In this document: positions 9,093 through 17,517 of the stretch, piece after piece | Layout: the number at the start of each line of letters is the position of its first letter | Position numbering within the stretch: position 1 is the stretch's first letter | From: Pollutimonas bauzanensis_A | GTDB taxonomy: Bacteria; Pseudomonadota; Gammaproteobacteria; Burkholderiales; Burkholderiaceae_B | Direction: 5' to 3' | Assembly (NCBI RefSeq): GCF_040393045.1 | Contig: NZ_JBEBUX010000002.1 | Coordinates: 1-64,000 of the forward strand | DNA length: 64,000 nucleotides | Translations under genes and position numbers: made by a program | The notes under the pieces: generated by a model | Database searches by the model: none | What the model saw: the letters and a program-made list of their open reading frames with translations, nothing else | What the model was told of the DNA's origin: nothing

Positions 9093-9790
9093 CGCAGCCA
9101 GATCGTATCCGCTTATTGATTGTCGAAGATCATGTATCGCTTGCTGAAAATTTGTTTGAATTTTTTGGCGACAAACGCTACGTGCTCGATTTTGCATCCG
9201 ACGGTCTGACAGCCCTGCATCTGATCTCGACCAACCATTACGATGTCATCATCCTGGACATCATGTTGCCGGGTCTTTCGGGTTTTGAAGTGTGTCGACG
9301 CATTAGAGACGACATACACTGCATGACGCCCGTCATCATGATGACAGCCAAAGACCAGATCACAGACAAAGTCACCGGCTTCGGCCAAGGCGCAGACGAT
9401 TATCTGATCAAGCCTTTCGACTTGCGAGAACTCCAGTTAAGGGTCGAAGCCCTGCACCGCCGCCAGACCCATCCCAGAACGCCGCTTTTACTGGCCCCCG
9501 GCCTAAGTTTCGATCCCGGAACACTAGAGGTGCATACCGGAGACGGTCAAGGGCTGGCGCTTTCAGGCACGGCTGCCCGAATTTTTGAAGCATTGATCAA
9601 GGCCTACCCTGACTTCATTTCATACGAGCAGTTGCGCGATAATGTCTGGGGAGAACGCGAGGCCGACATGAATACCTTACGTACCCATGTCTATGCCTTG
9701 CGTAAACAATTACAAGACGGCTTTGGAATGCCATTGATAAAAACACTGCACGGGCGTGGATATCGCCTGATTCCGCCGACTCAAAGTTAA
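9089..9790 (+). CDS. OmpR-family response regulator
   Basis: The 233-residue protein has a receiver domain with acidic pocket (IVEDHVSLAEN), phospho-acceptor Asp57 (VIILDIMLPGLSG), Thr/Ala switch (MMTAKDQ) and conserved Lys (DDYLIKPFDL), followed by a winged-helix DNA-binding domain (residues about 135-230, ending THVYALRKQLQDGF...LHGRGYRLI). It is translationally coupled to the GT39 gene (four-base overlap) and followed by the kinase gene three bases on. The obvious expectation is that it controls this operon, in the manner of PmrA. Confidence 0.93.
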   Translation: MTQPDRIRLLIVEDHVSLAENLFEFFGDKRYVLDFASDGLTALHLISTNHYDVIILDIMLPGLSGFEVCRRIRDDIHCMTPVIMMTAKDQITDKVTGFGQGADDYLIKPFDLRELQLRVEALHRRQTHPRTPLLLAPGLSFDPGTLEVHTGDGQGLALSGTAARIFEALIKAYPDFISYEQLRDNVWGEREADMNTLRTHVYALRKQLQDGFGMPLIKTLHGRGYRLIPPTQS

Positions 9791-9793
9791 TTG

Positions 9794-11071
9794 ATGAAAT
9801 CAATCGCGAAACGCATCCACCGCGCTATTTTTGCAGTCAGCCTGATCAGTGTTTGCGTCATGGTGCTGACCATCCTCATCGTCAACGAAGATCTTGAACA
9901 GACCATGCTTCAAGTTGAATTTGCCGAAGAGCGCAATTTCTTTTTGGGGCGCAACGAGGAGAATGTCCCCGTAACGTGGGAAACGGCCAACCTGACGATC
10001 GTCTATGTCCCTGCCCAAGCACCGCTGCCTGCCACCTTGCCGGCCGTGTTCAACGACTTGGCGCCCGACTTTAGCGGCGAAATTACGCGCGGTGCGGAAA
10101 CCTTTCTTGTTGCCATAGGGCCTACTGAACAAGGCCGTCTTTATATTGCAAAAAACATTACCCACTTTGAAGACCGTGAATCCTTATTCATGACTGCTTT
10201 GGGAGTGATCATTATCGGCATGATGTTGCTGACGCTATTGTTGGCGGTATTCAGCAGCCGACGCATCGTCAATCCATTGCGCCGACTGGCTGACGAGATA
10301 AGCGGTGTGCCGGTAGGCCAGAACATGCCCCGCCTTGCCCTGAACTATCAGGATGTTGAACTCCATACCGTTGCCGAAACGTTCAATCGTTTTCTTGGTG
10401 AGCTGGAGTCTTTTGTTAAACGCGAGCAGTCGCTGCTTAACCTTGCCAGCCACGAACTACGCACGCCGATTGCCGTCATTTCCGGCGCGCTCGACATTGT
10501 GGAACGTCGCGACCAGTTAACTGAGGCCGACCGGGCAACCATCTCGCGCATTCGGCGGGCTGCCAATGAAATGGGCGTCAATATCAACATGTTGCTGAAT
10601 CTGGCACGACACAGTGGCACTCGCGCCCAAACAAGCACTAGCTCGCTGATTGCACTAACCGAACAAACCCTTGAGGACCTTGACGCGCTTTACGATGCAA
10701 AGCAAAGGGTAACGTTGAGCGCCCCAGCGGCCATAGACATATCCGCCGACCCGATCATGGTTCAAATGTTGCTGCGCAACCTGATTCAGAATGCATTGCA
10801 GCATACCACCCATGACATTCAAATCCGGTTAAGCCCCGGACTGATACAGATCGTTGACCAGGGCGCTGGATTAACGCTGGAGCAACAGGCAATATTGGGG
10901 GGTAGCAAACGATTAAATCAAGAAAGGTCGCCGCTAGGCGGGCTGGGCTTATACATTGTCACGCTGATGTGCGAACAGTTGCAATGGGAACTTGAAATTG
11001 CTGAAACCAATGTGAATGGGACAGTCATTCATATTCGTACCGAGAAAAACGACAACCCCAAAAAACCATGA
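9794..11071 (+). CDS. Sensor histidine kinase
   Basis: The 425-residue kinase has membrane helices at about residues 10-31 and 131-155 framing a roughly 100-residue periplasmic sensor region, then a HAMP linker, a HisKA domain with His220 in NLASHELRTPIAVISG, and an ATP-binding domain with N box (LLRNLIQNALQHTT), G1 box (VDQGAGL) and G2 box (LGGLGLYIV). I start it at the ATG at 9794; the preceding TTG at 9791 is in frame but less likely. The sensor loop shows no obvious acidic Fe/Mg-type cluster such as ExxE of PmrB, so the signal is open. Confidence 0.92.
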   Translation: MKSIAKRIHRAIFAVSLISVCVMVLTILIVNEDLEQTMLQVEFAEERNFFLGRNEENVPVTWETANLTIVYVPAQAPLPATLPAVFNDLAPDFSGEITRGAETFLVAIGPTEQGRLYIAKNITHFEDRESLFMTALGVIIIGMMLLTLLLAVFSSRRIVNPLRRLADEISGVPVGQNMPRLALNYQDVELHTVAETFNRFLGELESFVKREQSLLNLASHELRTPIAVISGALDIVERRDQLTEADRATISRIRRAANEMGVNINMLLNLARHSGTRAQTSTSSLIALTEQTLEDLDALYDAKQRVTLSAPAAIDISADPIMVQMLLRNLIQNALQHTTHDIQIRLSPGLIQIVDQGAGLTLEQQAILGGSKRLNQERSPLGGLGLYIVTLMCEQLQWELEIAETNVNGTVIHIRTEKNDNPKKP

Positions 11072-11082
11072 TCGCCCATAAG

Positions 11083-11964
11083 CTACATCAAACGGGCCAT
11101 TGCAGACCCCCACTTCTGCGCCACAGCCGGCGATGCTATGCAACTGGCCTTATCGGTTACCACACGCACCGCCCGCTCCAGCAACTGGATATCCGCCTCA
11201 TGCTGGCGGGCAACGTGGGGATCTTCGAAAAAGATGACACGCTGGCAACGCTGTTCAAGCACAAGCTCGGCAATTTGCGCATCGCCGCCCAGTGGGCCGC
11301 TTAAATAAGCCTGCGCCCACGCTTGGTCGCGCGGCCAGCCTTTAGACCACGCCAGCTCATTCAAACGTCCACTGGTCGTTCCAGTACCAACCCGTGAAGC
11401 GAAACGTGAAAGCAGATCGAAATGCTTGTCGGCAAACGCCACCATGTCGTCTTTCAGCGCATCATGGGCTATCAATGCCAGCGTTTGCTGCGGAAAATCA
11501 AACATGGACTGTAAGGATGCATCTGGCGTCAGGCCTGCGCAGAGCCGCTCGACCTCGATCCATTCAATTGCTCCCATCAAGGTCGACACAAAAGGCCGCC
11601 CATGCGTAATACATTGACGCTTCAACGCCAGCGCTTCAGGGAAAATAGACGATGGGTCGACCGGGTCTATCAGGTAGATGGCGCCGTCAAAAGGCGTCGC
11701 ACCGTCGCGCCCTTCCGTGACGCGCGCCACCAGCTTCATTAGCCCGCCTTCCCGGCCATAGGGATAGCGAATCAACCCTGCATGGCCTTCCAGCAAACCT
11801 GAGCGCTCGATCGCATCGTAAGTGCGCCCTACCGTGTGCAGCTCTATTCCCAGTTCCCGTATGCCCCGGGCAGACTGTTCCAGCCATTTGAATACCGCCG
11901 CGCCATAGGTTTCGTGATGCAGACGGTTCGCGGCCAAGCCAAAGCGTAAAGTAGAGTGTGACAT
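11083..11964 (-). CDS. Methylglyoxal synthase-like protein with two MGS-like domains
   Basis: The C-terminal half (residues about 158-293) aligns well with E. coli MgsA, which turns dihydroxyacetone phosphate into methylglyoxal and phosphate. Visible are LIAHDALK (His167, equivalent to His19), GTGTTSGRL (phosphate loop), SGPLGGDAQ (Asp228, Asp71), FFEDP (Asp248, Asp91) and HEAD (His255 and Asp258, His98 and Asp101). The N-terminal half (residues about 6-135) looks like a decayed copy of the same fold: TVGRTYDAI, GREGGLMKLVARVTEG and YLIDPVDPSS, without the key Asp/His set. Classical MgsA is about 150 residues, so this is double length. The gene lies 76 bases after fdx on the same strand. Confidence 0.75.
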   Translation of the reverse strand: MSHSTLRFGLAANRLHHETYGAAVFKWLEQSARGIRELGIELHTVGRTYDAIERSGLLEGHAGLIRYPYGREGGLMKLVARVTEGRDGATPFDGAIYLIDPVDPSSIFPEALALKRQCITHGRPFVSTLMGAIEWIEVERLCAGLTPDASLQSMFDFPQQTLALIAHDALKDDMVAFADKHFDLLSRFASRVGTGTTSGRLNELAWSKGWPRDQAWAQAYLSGPLGGDAQIAELVLEQRCQRVIFFEDPHVARQHEADIQLLERAVRVVTDKASCIASPAVAQKWGSAMARLM

Positions 11965-12040
11965 GCTTATGAAACGAAAGTGGTAGGTTCAAACACTATA
12001 CCCGAGCCAAGTGCCGCCGATATGACGGCACAGCCTGGAA

Positions 12041-12382
12041 TTAGTGGCTTTCTTTAGCGTGATTGACCGTGTATTTGGGAATCTCGACAGTCAAATCCGT
12101 GTCGGCGACCAGTGCCTGGCACGATAGACGCGAAGTCGGCGCCAGGCCCCAGGCCCGGTCCAGGTAGTCTTCTTCGTTATCGGTCGCCTCTTCCAGCGCA
12201 TCGAAACCATCGCGAATAATGACGTGGCAAGTCGTGCAGGCGCACGATAGCTCACAGGCATGTTCGATATCGATGTTGTTATCCAGCAGGACCCGGCAAA
12301 TAGACACCCCAACCGGAGCGCTATCGATAACAGCGCCTTCAGGGCAAACGTCGGGATGAGGCAGGACAGTGATTTTTGGCAT
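12041..12382 (-). CDS. fdx: ISC-type [2Fe-2S] ferredoxin
   Basis: The 113-residue electron carrier supplies electrons to iron-sulfur cluster assembly on IscU. The cluster ligands are seen in CELSCACTTCHV plus the downstream Cys in SRLSCQALVA, the adrenodoxin-type pattern. The start MPKITVLPHPDVCPEGAV at 12382 is the family N-terminus; the frame continues upstream without family character. It follows hscA after 50 bases, the usual end of the isc operon. Confidence 0.95.
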   Translation of the reverse strand: MPKITVLPHPDVCPEGAVIDSAPVGVSICRVLLDNNIDIEHACELSCACTTCHVIIRDGFDALEEATDNEEDYLDRAWGLAPTSRLSCQALVADTDLTVEIPKYTVNHAKESH

Positions 12383-12432
12383 GGCTAAACAGTAAATAAG
12401 ATGATGAACGCGGGCGGCCCCGTCGGCGTGAG

Positions 12433-14292
12433 CTAGACTTCGCTTACGGAACGGCCGGATAACGCGGCGCGTATGCTGCGATCCATGCGGCGAGCCGCAA
12501 AGGATTCGGTTGCCTTGCTTAATGCCTTTATGGCTTTGCGCAATACGTCGATATCGCCGCACGTATTCGAGTCGGAAGCGTGGGCCAGGCAGCACTGGAT
12601 GTCGACCAGCTCTTGCGCGCTTAACAGATCGGCATCAGAGGCCAGCGCCGCATTCACCGATTCAGTCAATTGTGTCATCTCTACCTGCTGCTCGCGTAGC
12701 GCGCGCGCCTTGGCGTCGGTGTCGGCGTGGCTCATGCCATCAGACAGCATCTGCGCGACTTCGTCATCGGACAAGCCATAGGAAGGCTTGACGGATACGG
12801 AGGCTTCGACGCCAGTGCTTTCTTCTCGCGCCGACACATTCAACAGGCCATCGGCATCGACCTGAAAAGTGACTTTGATGCGCGCCGCGCCTGCAACCAT
12901 GGGTGGTATGCCGCGCAACTCGAAGCGCGCAAGCGAACGGCAGTCGGAGACCAGCTCGCGCTCGCCCTGCAGCACATGTATGCTCATGGCGGACTGCCCG
13001 TCCTTGAACGTGGTGAACTCTTGTGCCCGGGCCACGGGTATGGTGCTATTGCGCGGGATAACCCGCTCGACAATACCGCCCATCGTTTCCAGGCCTAATG
13101 ACAAAGGGGTCACGTCCAGCAAAAGCCAATCTTCGCCAGGCAAGCGATTACCGGCCAGCATATTGGCCTGTAGCGCGGCGCCTAGTGCAACCACTTGGTC
13201 GGGGTCAAGATCGGTAAGAGGCTCGGAGCCGAACAAGCGCCCTACTTCGCGCTGAACGATGGGCATGCGGGTGGCCCCGCCCACCATGACGACCCCCTTC
13301 ACCTGATCCGGGCCAAGCCCTGCATCACGCAAAGCGCTATTGGCGCGGTCCAGCGTACGCTTAATCAAGGGCTGAGCCCATGCTTCGAATTGATCGCGCG
13401 TAATGACTGTATCGACGATTTTCGCATCGGACAGCGTTACCGTGAAATGGGCCTGCTCAGCATCCGTCAACGCCTCACGGGCTTGTCGGGCAGCAACCAA
13501 CATTGCACGGCTATCGCTTTTTGCGGCGGCTGTTACCCCGGTCAAGGCCAACACTTGCGCCACAATGATATCGTCGAAATCATCACCGCCCAGGCTGGTA
13601 TCCCCACCTGTGGCAACCACTTCGAATACGCCTTGCATCAGTCGCAAGATGGAAATATCGAAAGTACCACCACCCAAATCATAGACCGCATAAATGCCTT
13701 CGGACCCGTGATCCAGTCCGTAAGCGATTGCGGCGGCGGTGGGTTCGTTAAGCAGGCGCAATACATTCAAGCCGGCAAGACGCGCTGCATCACGGGTAGC
13801 CTGGCGCTGTGCGTCGTCGAAATACGCCGGCACGGTTACGACAGCGCCTACCAGCTCTCCGCCCAGCACGCCCTCTGCACGCGTGCGCAAAGCGTTGAGG
13901 ACCAGGCTGGAAATTTCAACGGGACTAAACTCGCCCTGCACAGTTTGCAGCTTGACCATCCCCGGTTCACTGGAAAAATGATAGGAAGCGCCGGTACTGC
14001 GCGCTTCTTCCAGCGAACGCCCCATGAAACGCTTGACCGAAGCAATGGTGTTGGCGGAATCATCGGCTTGATGCTCGATGGCGGCGTAACCGAGCTGGAC
14101 CGCCCCGGAATCCAGATAGCGCACCACCGATGGCAACAGGCCGCGGCCAGCATCATCGAGCAGAATTTCAGGCACACCGCTGCGCACCGATGCCACCAGC
14201 GAATGCGTAGTGCCAAGATCGATGCCCACGGCAAGCTTGCGTTGATGAGGAGCCGGCGATTCGCCTGGCTCGGAAATTTGCAGTAATGCCAT
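12433..14292 (-). CDS. hscA: Fe-S assembly Hsp70 chaperone HscA
   Basis: This 619-residue specialised Hsp70 releases clusters from IscU with HscB as co-chaperone. The ATPase domain opens with LAVGIDLGTTHSLVA and contains NEPTAAAIAYGLD, DLGGGTFDISIL and VMVGGATRMPIV. The substrate-binding domain begins after LLLDVTPLSLGLET, and ERELVSDCRSLARFEL is typical of HscA. The ATG at 14292 is one base from the hscB stop, so the genes are coupled. Confidence 0.96.
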   Translation of the reverse strand: MALLQISEPGESPAPHQRKLAVGIDLGTTHSLVASVRSGVPEILLDDAGRGLLPSVVRYLDSGAVQLGYAAIEHQADDSANTIASVKRFMGRSLEEARSTGASYHFSSEPGMVKLQTVQGEFSPVEISSLVLNALRTRAEGVLGGELVGAVVTVPAYFDDAQRQATRDAARLAGLNVLRLLNEPTAAAIAYGLDHGSEGIYAVYDLGGGTFDISILRLMQGVFEVVATGGDTSLGGDDFDDIIVAQVLALTGVTAAAKSDSRAMLVAARQAREALTDAEQAHFTVTLSDAKIVDTVITRDQFEAWAQPLIKRTLDRANSALRDAGLGPDQVKGVVMVGGATRMPIVQREVGRLFGSEPLTDLDPDQVVALGAALQANMLAGNRLPGEDWLLLDVTPLSLGLETMGGIVERVIPRNSTIPVARAQEFTTFKDGQSAMSIHVLQGERELVSDCRSLARFELRGIPPMVAGAARIKVTFQVDADGLLNVSAREESTGVEASVSVKPSYGLSDDEVAQMLSDGMSHADTDAKARALREQQVEMTQLTESVNAALASDADLLSAQELVDIQCCLAHASDSNTCGDIDVLRKAIKALSKATESFAARRMDRSIRAALSGRSVSEV

Positions 14293-14293
14293 G

Positions 14294-14827
14294 TTAATTT
14301 TGACGGTCGGTAAGATCGTGACGGGCGCCCTGAACTTCGTGGGCAAGCTTGTCGATAAACATCCACTCGCGCACCTTGGCGGCAGCGGCTTCGTAGTCGC
14401 CTTGCTGATCGATCAGCGCCAGCATGACGCCGTGCATTGCAGCATGCGCCTGACGGATGTGGGTTTCAAGAGACGTAAGCGCATTTGATGACAACGCATC
14501 GCGTGCTTCGTCCAGCTGCTCGCGCCATTCCATTTGCCGCATAAGGAAAGCGGTGTCCATGCGGGTATTGCTTTCGGACTGGACATCGCACCCAGCCTGT
14601 TCGCATAGGTAGCGAGCCCTGCTTAAGGGTGTTTTAAGCACACGATAGGCCTCGTTGATCGTCGAGGCCCATTGCATGACTACCCGCTTTTCAGCCGGCG
14701 TAGCGTTGACGTAGCGATCAGGGTGCACCTTGGCGGCAAGCGCACGCCAAGTTTGGTCTAGCGACGCTTGATCCAGGGCGTATTGGGACGGCAGGCCGAA
14801 TAGTTCGAAATAGTTTTCGCCCGCCAC
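14294..14827 (-). CDS. hscB: Fe-S assembly J-protein co-chaperone HscB
   Basis: The 177-residue protein has an N-terminal J domain with the HPD motif (AAKVHPDRYVNATPAEK) and a C-terminal helical bundle (MEWREQLDEARDAL) that binds IscU. It brings IscU to HscA and stimulates its ATPase. It sits one base after iscA and one base before hscA. Confidence 0.95.
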   Translation of the reverse strand: MAGENYFELFGLPSQYALDQASLDQTWRALAAKVHPDRYVNATPAEKRVVMQWASTINEAYRVLKTPLSRARYLCEQAGCDVQSESNTRMDTAFLMRQMEWREQLDEARDALSSNALTSLETHIRQAHAAMHGVMLALIDQQGDYEAAAAKVREWMFIDKLAHEVQGARHDLTDRQN

Positions 14828-14828
14828 A

Positions 14829-15152
14829 TTACACCGTGAAAGACTCGCCGCAGCCGCAAGTAGCCTTTTCGTTGGGGTTGGTAAACTTGAACCCCTCGTT
14901 CAGCCCTTCACGACCGTAGTCCAGCTGCGTACCCTCTAGATAGGGCAAGCTTTTGGGGTCGATAAATACCTTAACGCCCATTTGCTCGAACACCTGGTCT
15001 TCGGCGGCGGGCTCGTCGACATATTCCAGCTTGTAAGCCATGCCCGAGCAACCCGTCGTGCGAACGCCCAGACGCAGCCCCAAACCTTTGCCGCGTTTCT
15101 CGATGTAACGGCTGATATGGTCAGCCGCTTGTTGTGTAAGCGTAATTCCCAT
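14829..15152 (-). CDS. iscA: Iron-sulfur assembly protein IscA
   Basis: This 107-residue A-type carrier has the three conserved cysteines, one in TTGCSGMAYKLEY and two in the C-terminal CGCGESFTV. It receives or delivers clusters during maturation, especially [4Fe-4S]. It begins two bases after iscU. Confidence 0.95.
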   Translation of the reverse strand: MGITLTQQAADHISRYIEKRGKGLGLRLGVRTTGCSGMAYKLEYVDEPAAEDQVFEQMGVKVFIDPKSLPYLEGTQLDYGREGLNEGFKFTNPNEKATCGCGESFTV

Positions 15153-15154
15153 GA

Positions 15155-15538
15155 TTAGTCCTGGTGCTTTTCCTTGTAATTCTGGACTGCCGCCTTGATG
15201 GCGTCTTCAGCCAGAATGGAACAGTGAATCTTTACTGGTGGCAAAGCGAGTTCTTCGGCAATTTGCGTATTGCGAATGTCCATGGCCTGATCCAGCGTCT
15301 TGCCCTTGACCCATTCGGTAACCAGCGAGCTTGACGCAATGGCCGAACCACAGCCATAAGTCTTGAACCGTGCATCTTCGATGATACCCGATTCATTGAC
15401 CTTGATCTGCAGTTTCATGACATCGCCACAGGCGGGCGCCCCGACCATGCCAGTACCTACGCTGGTGTCGGATTTATCGAACGCGCCGACATTGCGCGGG
15501 TTTTCGTAGTGGTCGAGTACTTTATCGCTATAAGCCAT
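15155..15538 (-). CDS. iscU: Iron-sulfur cluster scaffold IscU
   Basis: This is the 127-residue scaffold on which IscS-derived sulfur and iron are assembled. The three ligand cysteines lie in GAPACGDVMKL, YGCGSAIASSS and KIHCSILAEDAIKAA; the Asp after the first Cys-Gly is also present. The HscA-recognition LPPVK motif is seen as ALPPVKIHC. It starts 17 bases after iscS. Confidence 0.97.
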   Translation of the reverse strand: MAYSDKVLDHYENPRNVGAFDKSDTSVGTGMVGAPACGDVMKLQIKVNESGIIEDARFKTYGCGSAIASSSLVTEWVKGKTLDQAMDIRNTQIAEELALPPVKIHCSILAEDAIKAAVQNYKEKHQD

Positions 15539-15555
15539 AGTGGTGATCCTTTACT

Positions 15556-16767
15556 TTAATGTGCGGCCCATTGAACCGAGTTCAAATCGATGCCTTCCTG
15601 GGCCATCTCCCACAAAGGCGACATATCGCGCAGCTTGGCTACGCGCTGGCTAAGCAAGTTAATGGCAAAGTCGACATCTTCCTGGGTTGTAAAGCGGCCC
15701 AGCGTAAAACGAATCGAGCTATGCGCGAGTTCGTCGTTACGGCCCAGAGCACGCAATACATACGATGGTTCGAGGCTGGCCGATGTGCAAGCCGAACCGC
15801 TGGAAACTGCTAGTTCTTTGATGGCCATGATCAACGACTCGCCTTCGACGTAGTTGAAGCTGACATTCAAGTTATGCGCCACGCGCTGGCCGACATCGCC
15901 ATTCAGATAGACTTCTTCCATTGTGGAAAGGCCATCCCAAAGGCGGTCGCGCAACATGCGTATGCGGTCGTTTTCTGACTGCATTTCAAGACGCGCCAGG
16001 CGGAAAGCCTCGCCCATGCCAACGATTTGATGAGTGGCCAACGTACCCGAACGAAAACCGCGTTCGTGCCCGCCGCCGTGCATTTGGGCTTCAAGCCGTA
16101 TACGTGGCTTGCGGCGCACATATAAAGCGCCTACCCCTTTGGGGCCGTAGGTTTTATGCGCGGAAAACGACATCAGGTCGACTTTGAGCGCCTGCAAGTC
16201 GATGACGACCTTGCCTGTAGCCTGAGCCGCATCGACATGAAAAATAATGCCCTTCTCGCGGCAGATTTCGCCGATCGCGGCAATATCTTGAATGACGCCA
16301 ATTTCGTTATTGACGAACATTACCGACGCCAACACGGTGTCTTCGCGCAATGCCGCCTTGAATGCGTCGATATCAAGCAGTCCAGTGTCCAGTACATCAA
16401 GATAGGTAACTTCAAAGCCCTGACGTTCGAGTTCGCGACAGGTGTCAAGCACCGCCTTGTGCTCGGTTTTTACCGTCACAATATGCTTGCCGCGCCCCGA
16501 GTAAAAACTAGCGGCCCCTTTCAACGCAAGGTTGTTGGATTCGGTCGCACCTGAAGTCCATACAATTTCGCGTGGATCGGCATTCACCAGCTTGGCGACT
16601 TCAGCCCGGGCCAACTCGACCGCTTCTTCCGCATCCCAGCCATAAGCATGGCTACGCGATGCCGGGTTACCGAACTGTTCGTACAACCAGGGAACCATTT
16701 TTTCAACTACCCGGGGATCAACAGGCGTTGTAGCGGAGTAATCGAAATATACAGGACGTAATGACAT
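15556..16767 (-). CDS. iscS: Cysteine desulfurase IscS
   Basis: This PLP enzyme removes sulfur from cysteine as a persulfide for IscU and tRNA thiolation. The 403-residue protein has the PLP lysine in SFSAHKTYGPKGVG and the mobile catalytic cysteine in VSSGSACTSASLEPSYVL. The start is the ATG at 16767 (MSLRPVYFDYSATTPVD), with GGAGC eight bases before it; a TTG just upstream is in frame but unneeded. It follows iscR after 22 bases. Confidence 0.97.
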   Translation of the reverse strand: MSLRPVYFDYSATTPVDPRVVEKMVPWLYEQFGNPASRSHAYGWDAEEAVELARAEVAKLVNADPREIVWTSGATESNNLALKGAASFYSGRGKHIVTVKTEHKAVLDTCRELERQGFEVTYLDVLDTGLLDIDAFKAALREDTVLASVMFVNNEIGVIQDIAAIGEICREKGIIFHVDAAQATGKVVIDLQALKVDLMSFSAHKTYGPKGVGALYVRRKPRIRLEAQMHGGGHERGFRSGTLATHQIVGMGEAFRLARLEMQSENDRIRMLRDRLWDGLSTMEEVYLNGDVGQRVAHNLNVSFNYVEGESLIMAIKELAVSSGSACTSASLEPSYVLRALGRNDELAHSSIRFTLGRFTTQEDVDFAINLLSQRVAKLRDMSPLWEMAQEGIDLNSVQWAAH

Positions 16768-16789
16768 CAAAAAAAGCTCCTAAAATCTT

Positions 16790-17299
16790 TTATACCGGCG
16801 CTACTGACTTAATGACTACGTCGGGCGAGCGGTTTGACCGTAGCGCCGCCTGCGCCTGAGTGGCCTCGTGAAGCAAGCGCATACGTTGCTGGTCGACCAA
16901 GTCTTGCAGCGACACCGAATCCAGGTAATCGACCATTTTACGATTAAGCGTCGACCATAATTCGTGTGTCATGCATTTTCCGGTGGTGCCGTTGCGGCCA
17001 ATATTGCAATCTTCCTTGCCGCCGCAACTGGTGGCATCTAGCGGTTCGTCGACCGCGAAAATAATATCTGCCACCGTAATGTTTCGCGCCAGGCGCGCCA
17101 GCGAATAACCACCGCCAGGGCCGCGAACGCTATCAACCAATTCATGGCGGCGCAGCTTACCGAACAATTGCTCGAGGTAAGACAGCGAAATATTCTGGCG
17201 ATCACTGATGGCTGCCAGAGTGACAGGACCGCTTTGTTGCCGCAACGCCAGATCAATCATGGCTGTCACCGCAAAACGCCCTTTAGTCGTTAAACGCAT
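16790..17299 (-). CDS. iscR: Fe-S cluster-responsive regulator IscR
   Basis: This 169-residue Rrf2-family repressor begins MRLTTKGRFAVTAMIDLAL, with the winged helix in residues 1-80 and the three cluster-binding cysteines in SCGGKEDCNIGRNG and TGKCMTHELW. With a [2Fe-2S] cluster it represses its own operon. The ATG at 17299 is preceded by AAGGAAATCACC. Two type-1 IscR boxes lie upstream, consistent with feedback control. Confidence 0.96.
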   Translation of the reverse strand: MRLTTKGRFAVTAMIDLALRQQSGPVTLAAISDRQNISLSYLEQLFGKLRRHELVDSVRGPGGGYSLARLARNITVADIIFAVDEPLDATSCGGKEDCNIGRNGTTGKCMTHELWSTLNRKMVDYLDSVSLQDLVDQQRMRLLHEATQAQAALRSNRSPDVVIKSVAPV

Positions 17300-17356
17300 G
17301 GTGATTTCCTTGCCAAAGCCTGAAACACAGTAGAAATGATAATAATCGGTGACTTT

Positions 17357-17381
17357 ATATCCGACCAATTAAGTCAAGTAT
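17357..17381 (-). promoter_or_regulatory. IscR box 1 (type 1)
   Basis: On the minus strand the 25-base site carries ATACTTGACT, then a short A/T centre, then GGTCGGATAT. It agrees at about 22 of 25 positions with the E. coli type-1 IscR motif as I recall it. It begins 58 bases before the iscR start. The TTGACT inside could also serve as a -35. Confidence 0.8.
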
Positions 17382-17386
17382 AGCAA

Positions 17387-17411
17387 ATTCCCGACTAATT
17401 TAGTGCGGTAC
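17387..17411 (-). promoter_or_regulatory. IscR box 2 (type 1)
   Basis: A second, weaker match contains CCCGACTAATTTAGT on the plus strand. Its centre lies 30 bases from box 1. Tandem sites ahead of iscR are also known in E. coli. A TATACT hexamer lies between the two boxes on the minus strand. Confidence 0.6.
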
Positions 17412-17465
17412 TACACCGTGTCCAGGCCATAACGTACTCAACATCACAGGCAGACCCGGCAATTC

Positions 17466-17492
17466 AAAAAAAACCGTGCTGTGCGCACGGTT
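17466..17492 (-). terminator. Rho-independent terminator of the phosphatase gene
   Basis: On the minus strand, AACCGTGC and GCACGGTT form an 8-base stem with a five-base loop, followed by a run of eight T. It starts 26 bases after the phosphatase stop. Confidence 0.85.
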
Positions 17493-17517
17493 CAAGTTAT
17501 AGAGTCAGCGCGGCGGT

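Noticed and set aside
13195..14286. Long plus-strand open frame (363 codons) opposite hscA
   Set aside because: It lies wholly antisense to a clear hscA and its composition (many His, Gln, Cys, Arg) is that of a reverse-frame shadow. No motif or ribosome-binding site.
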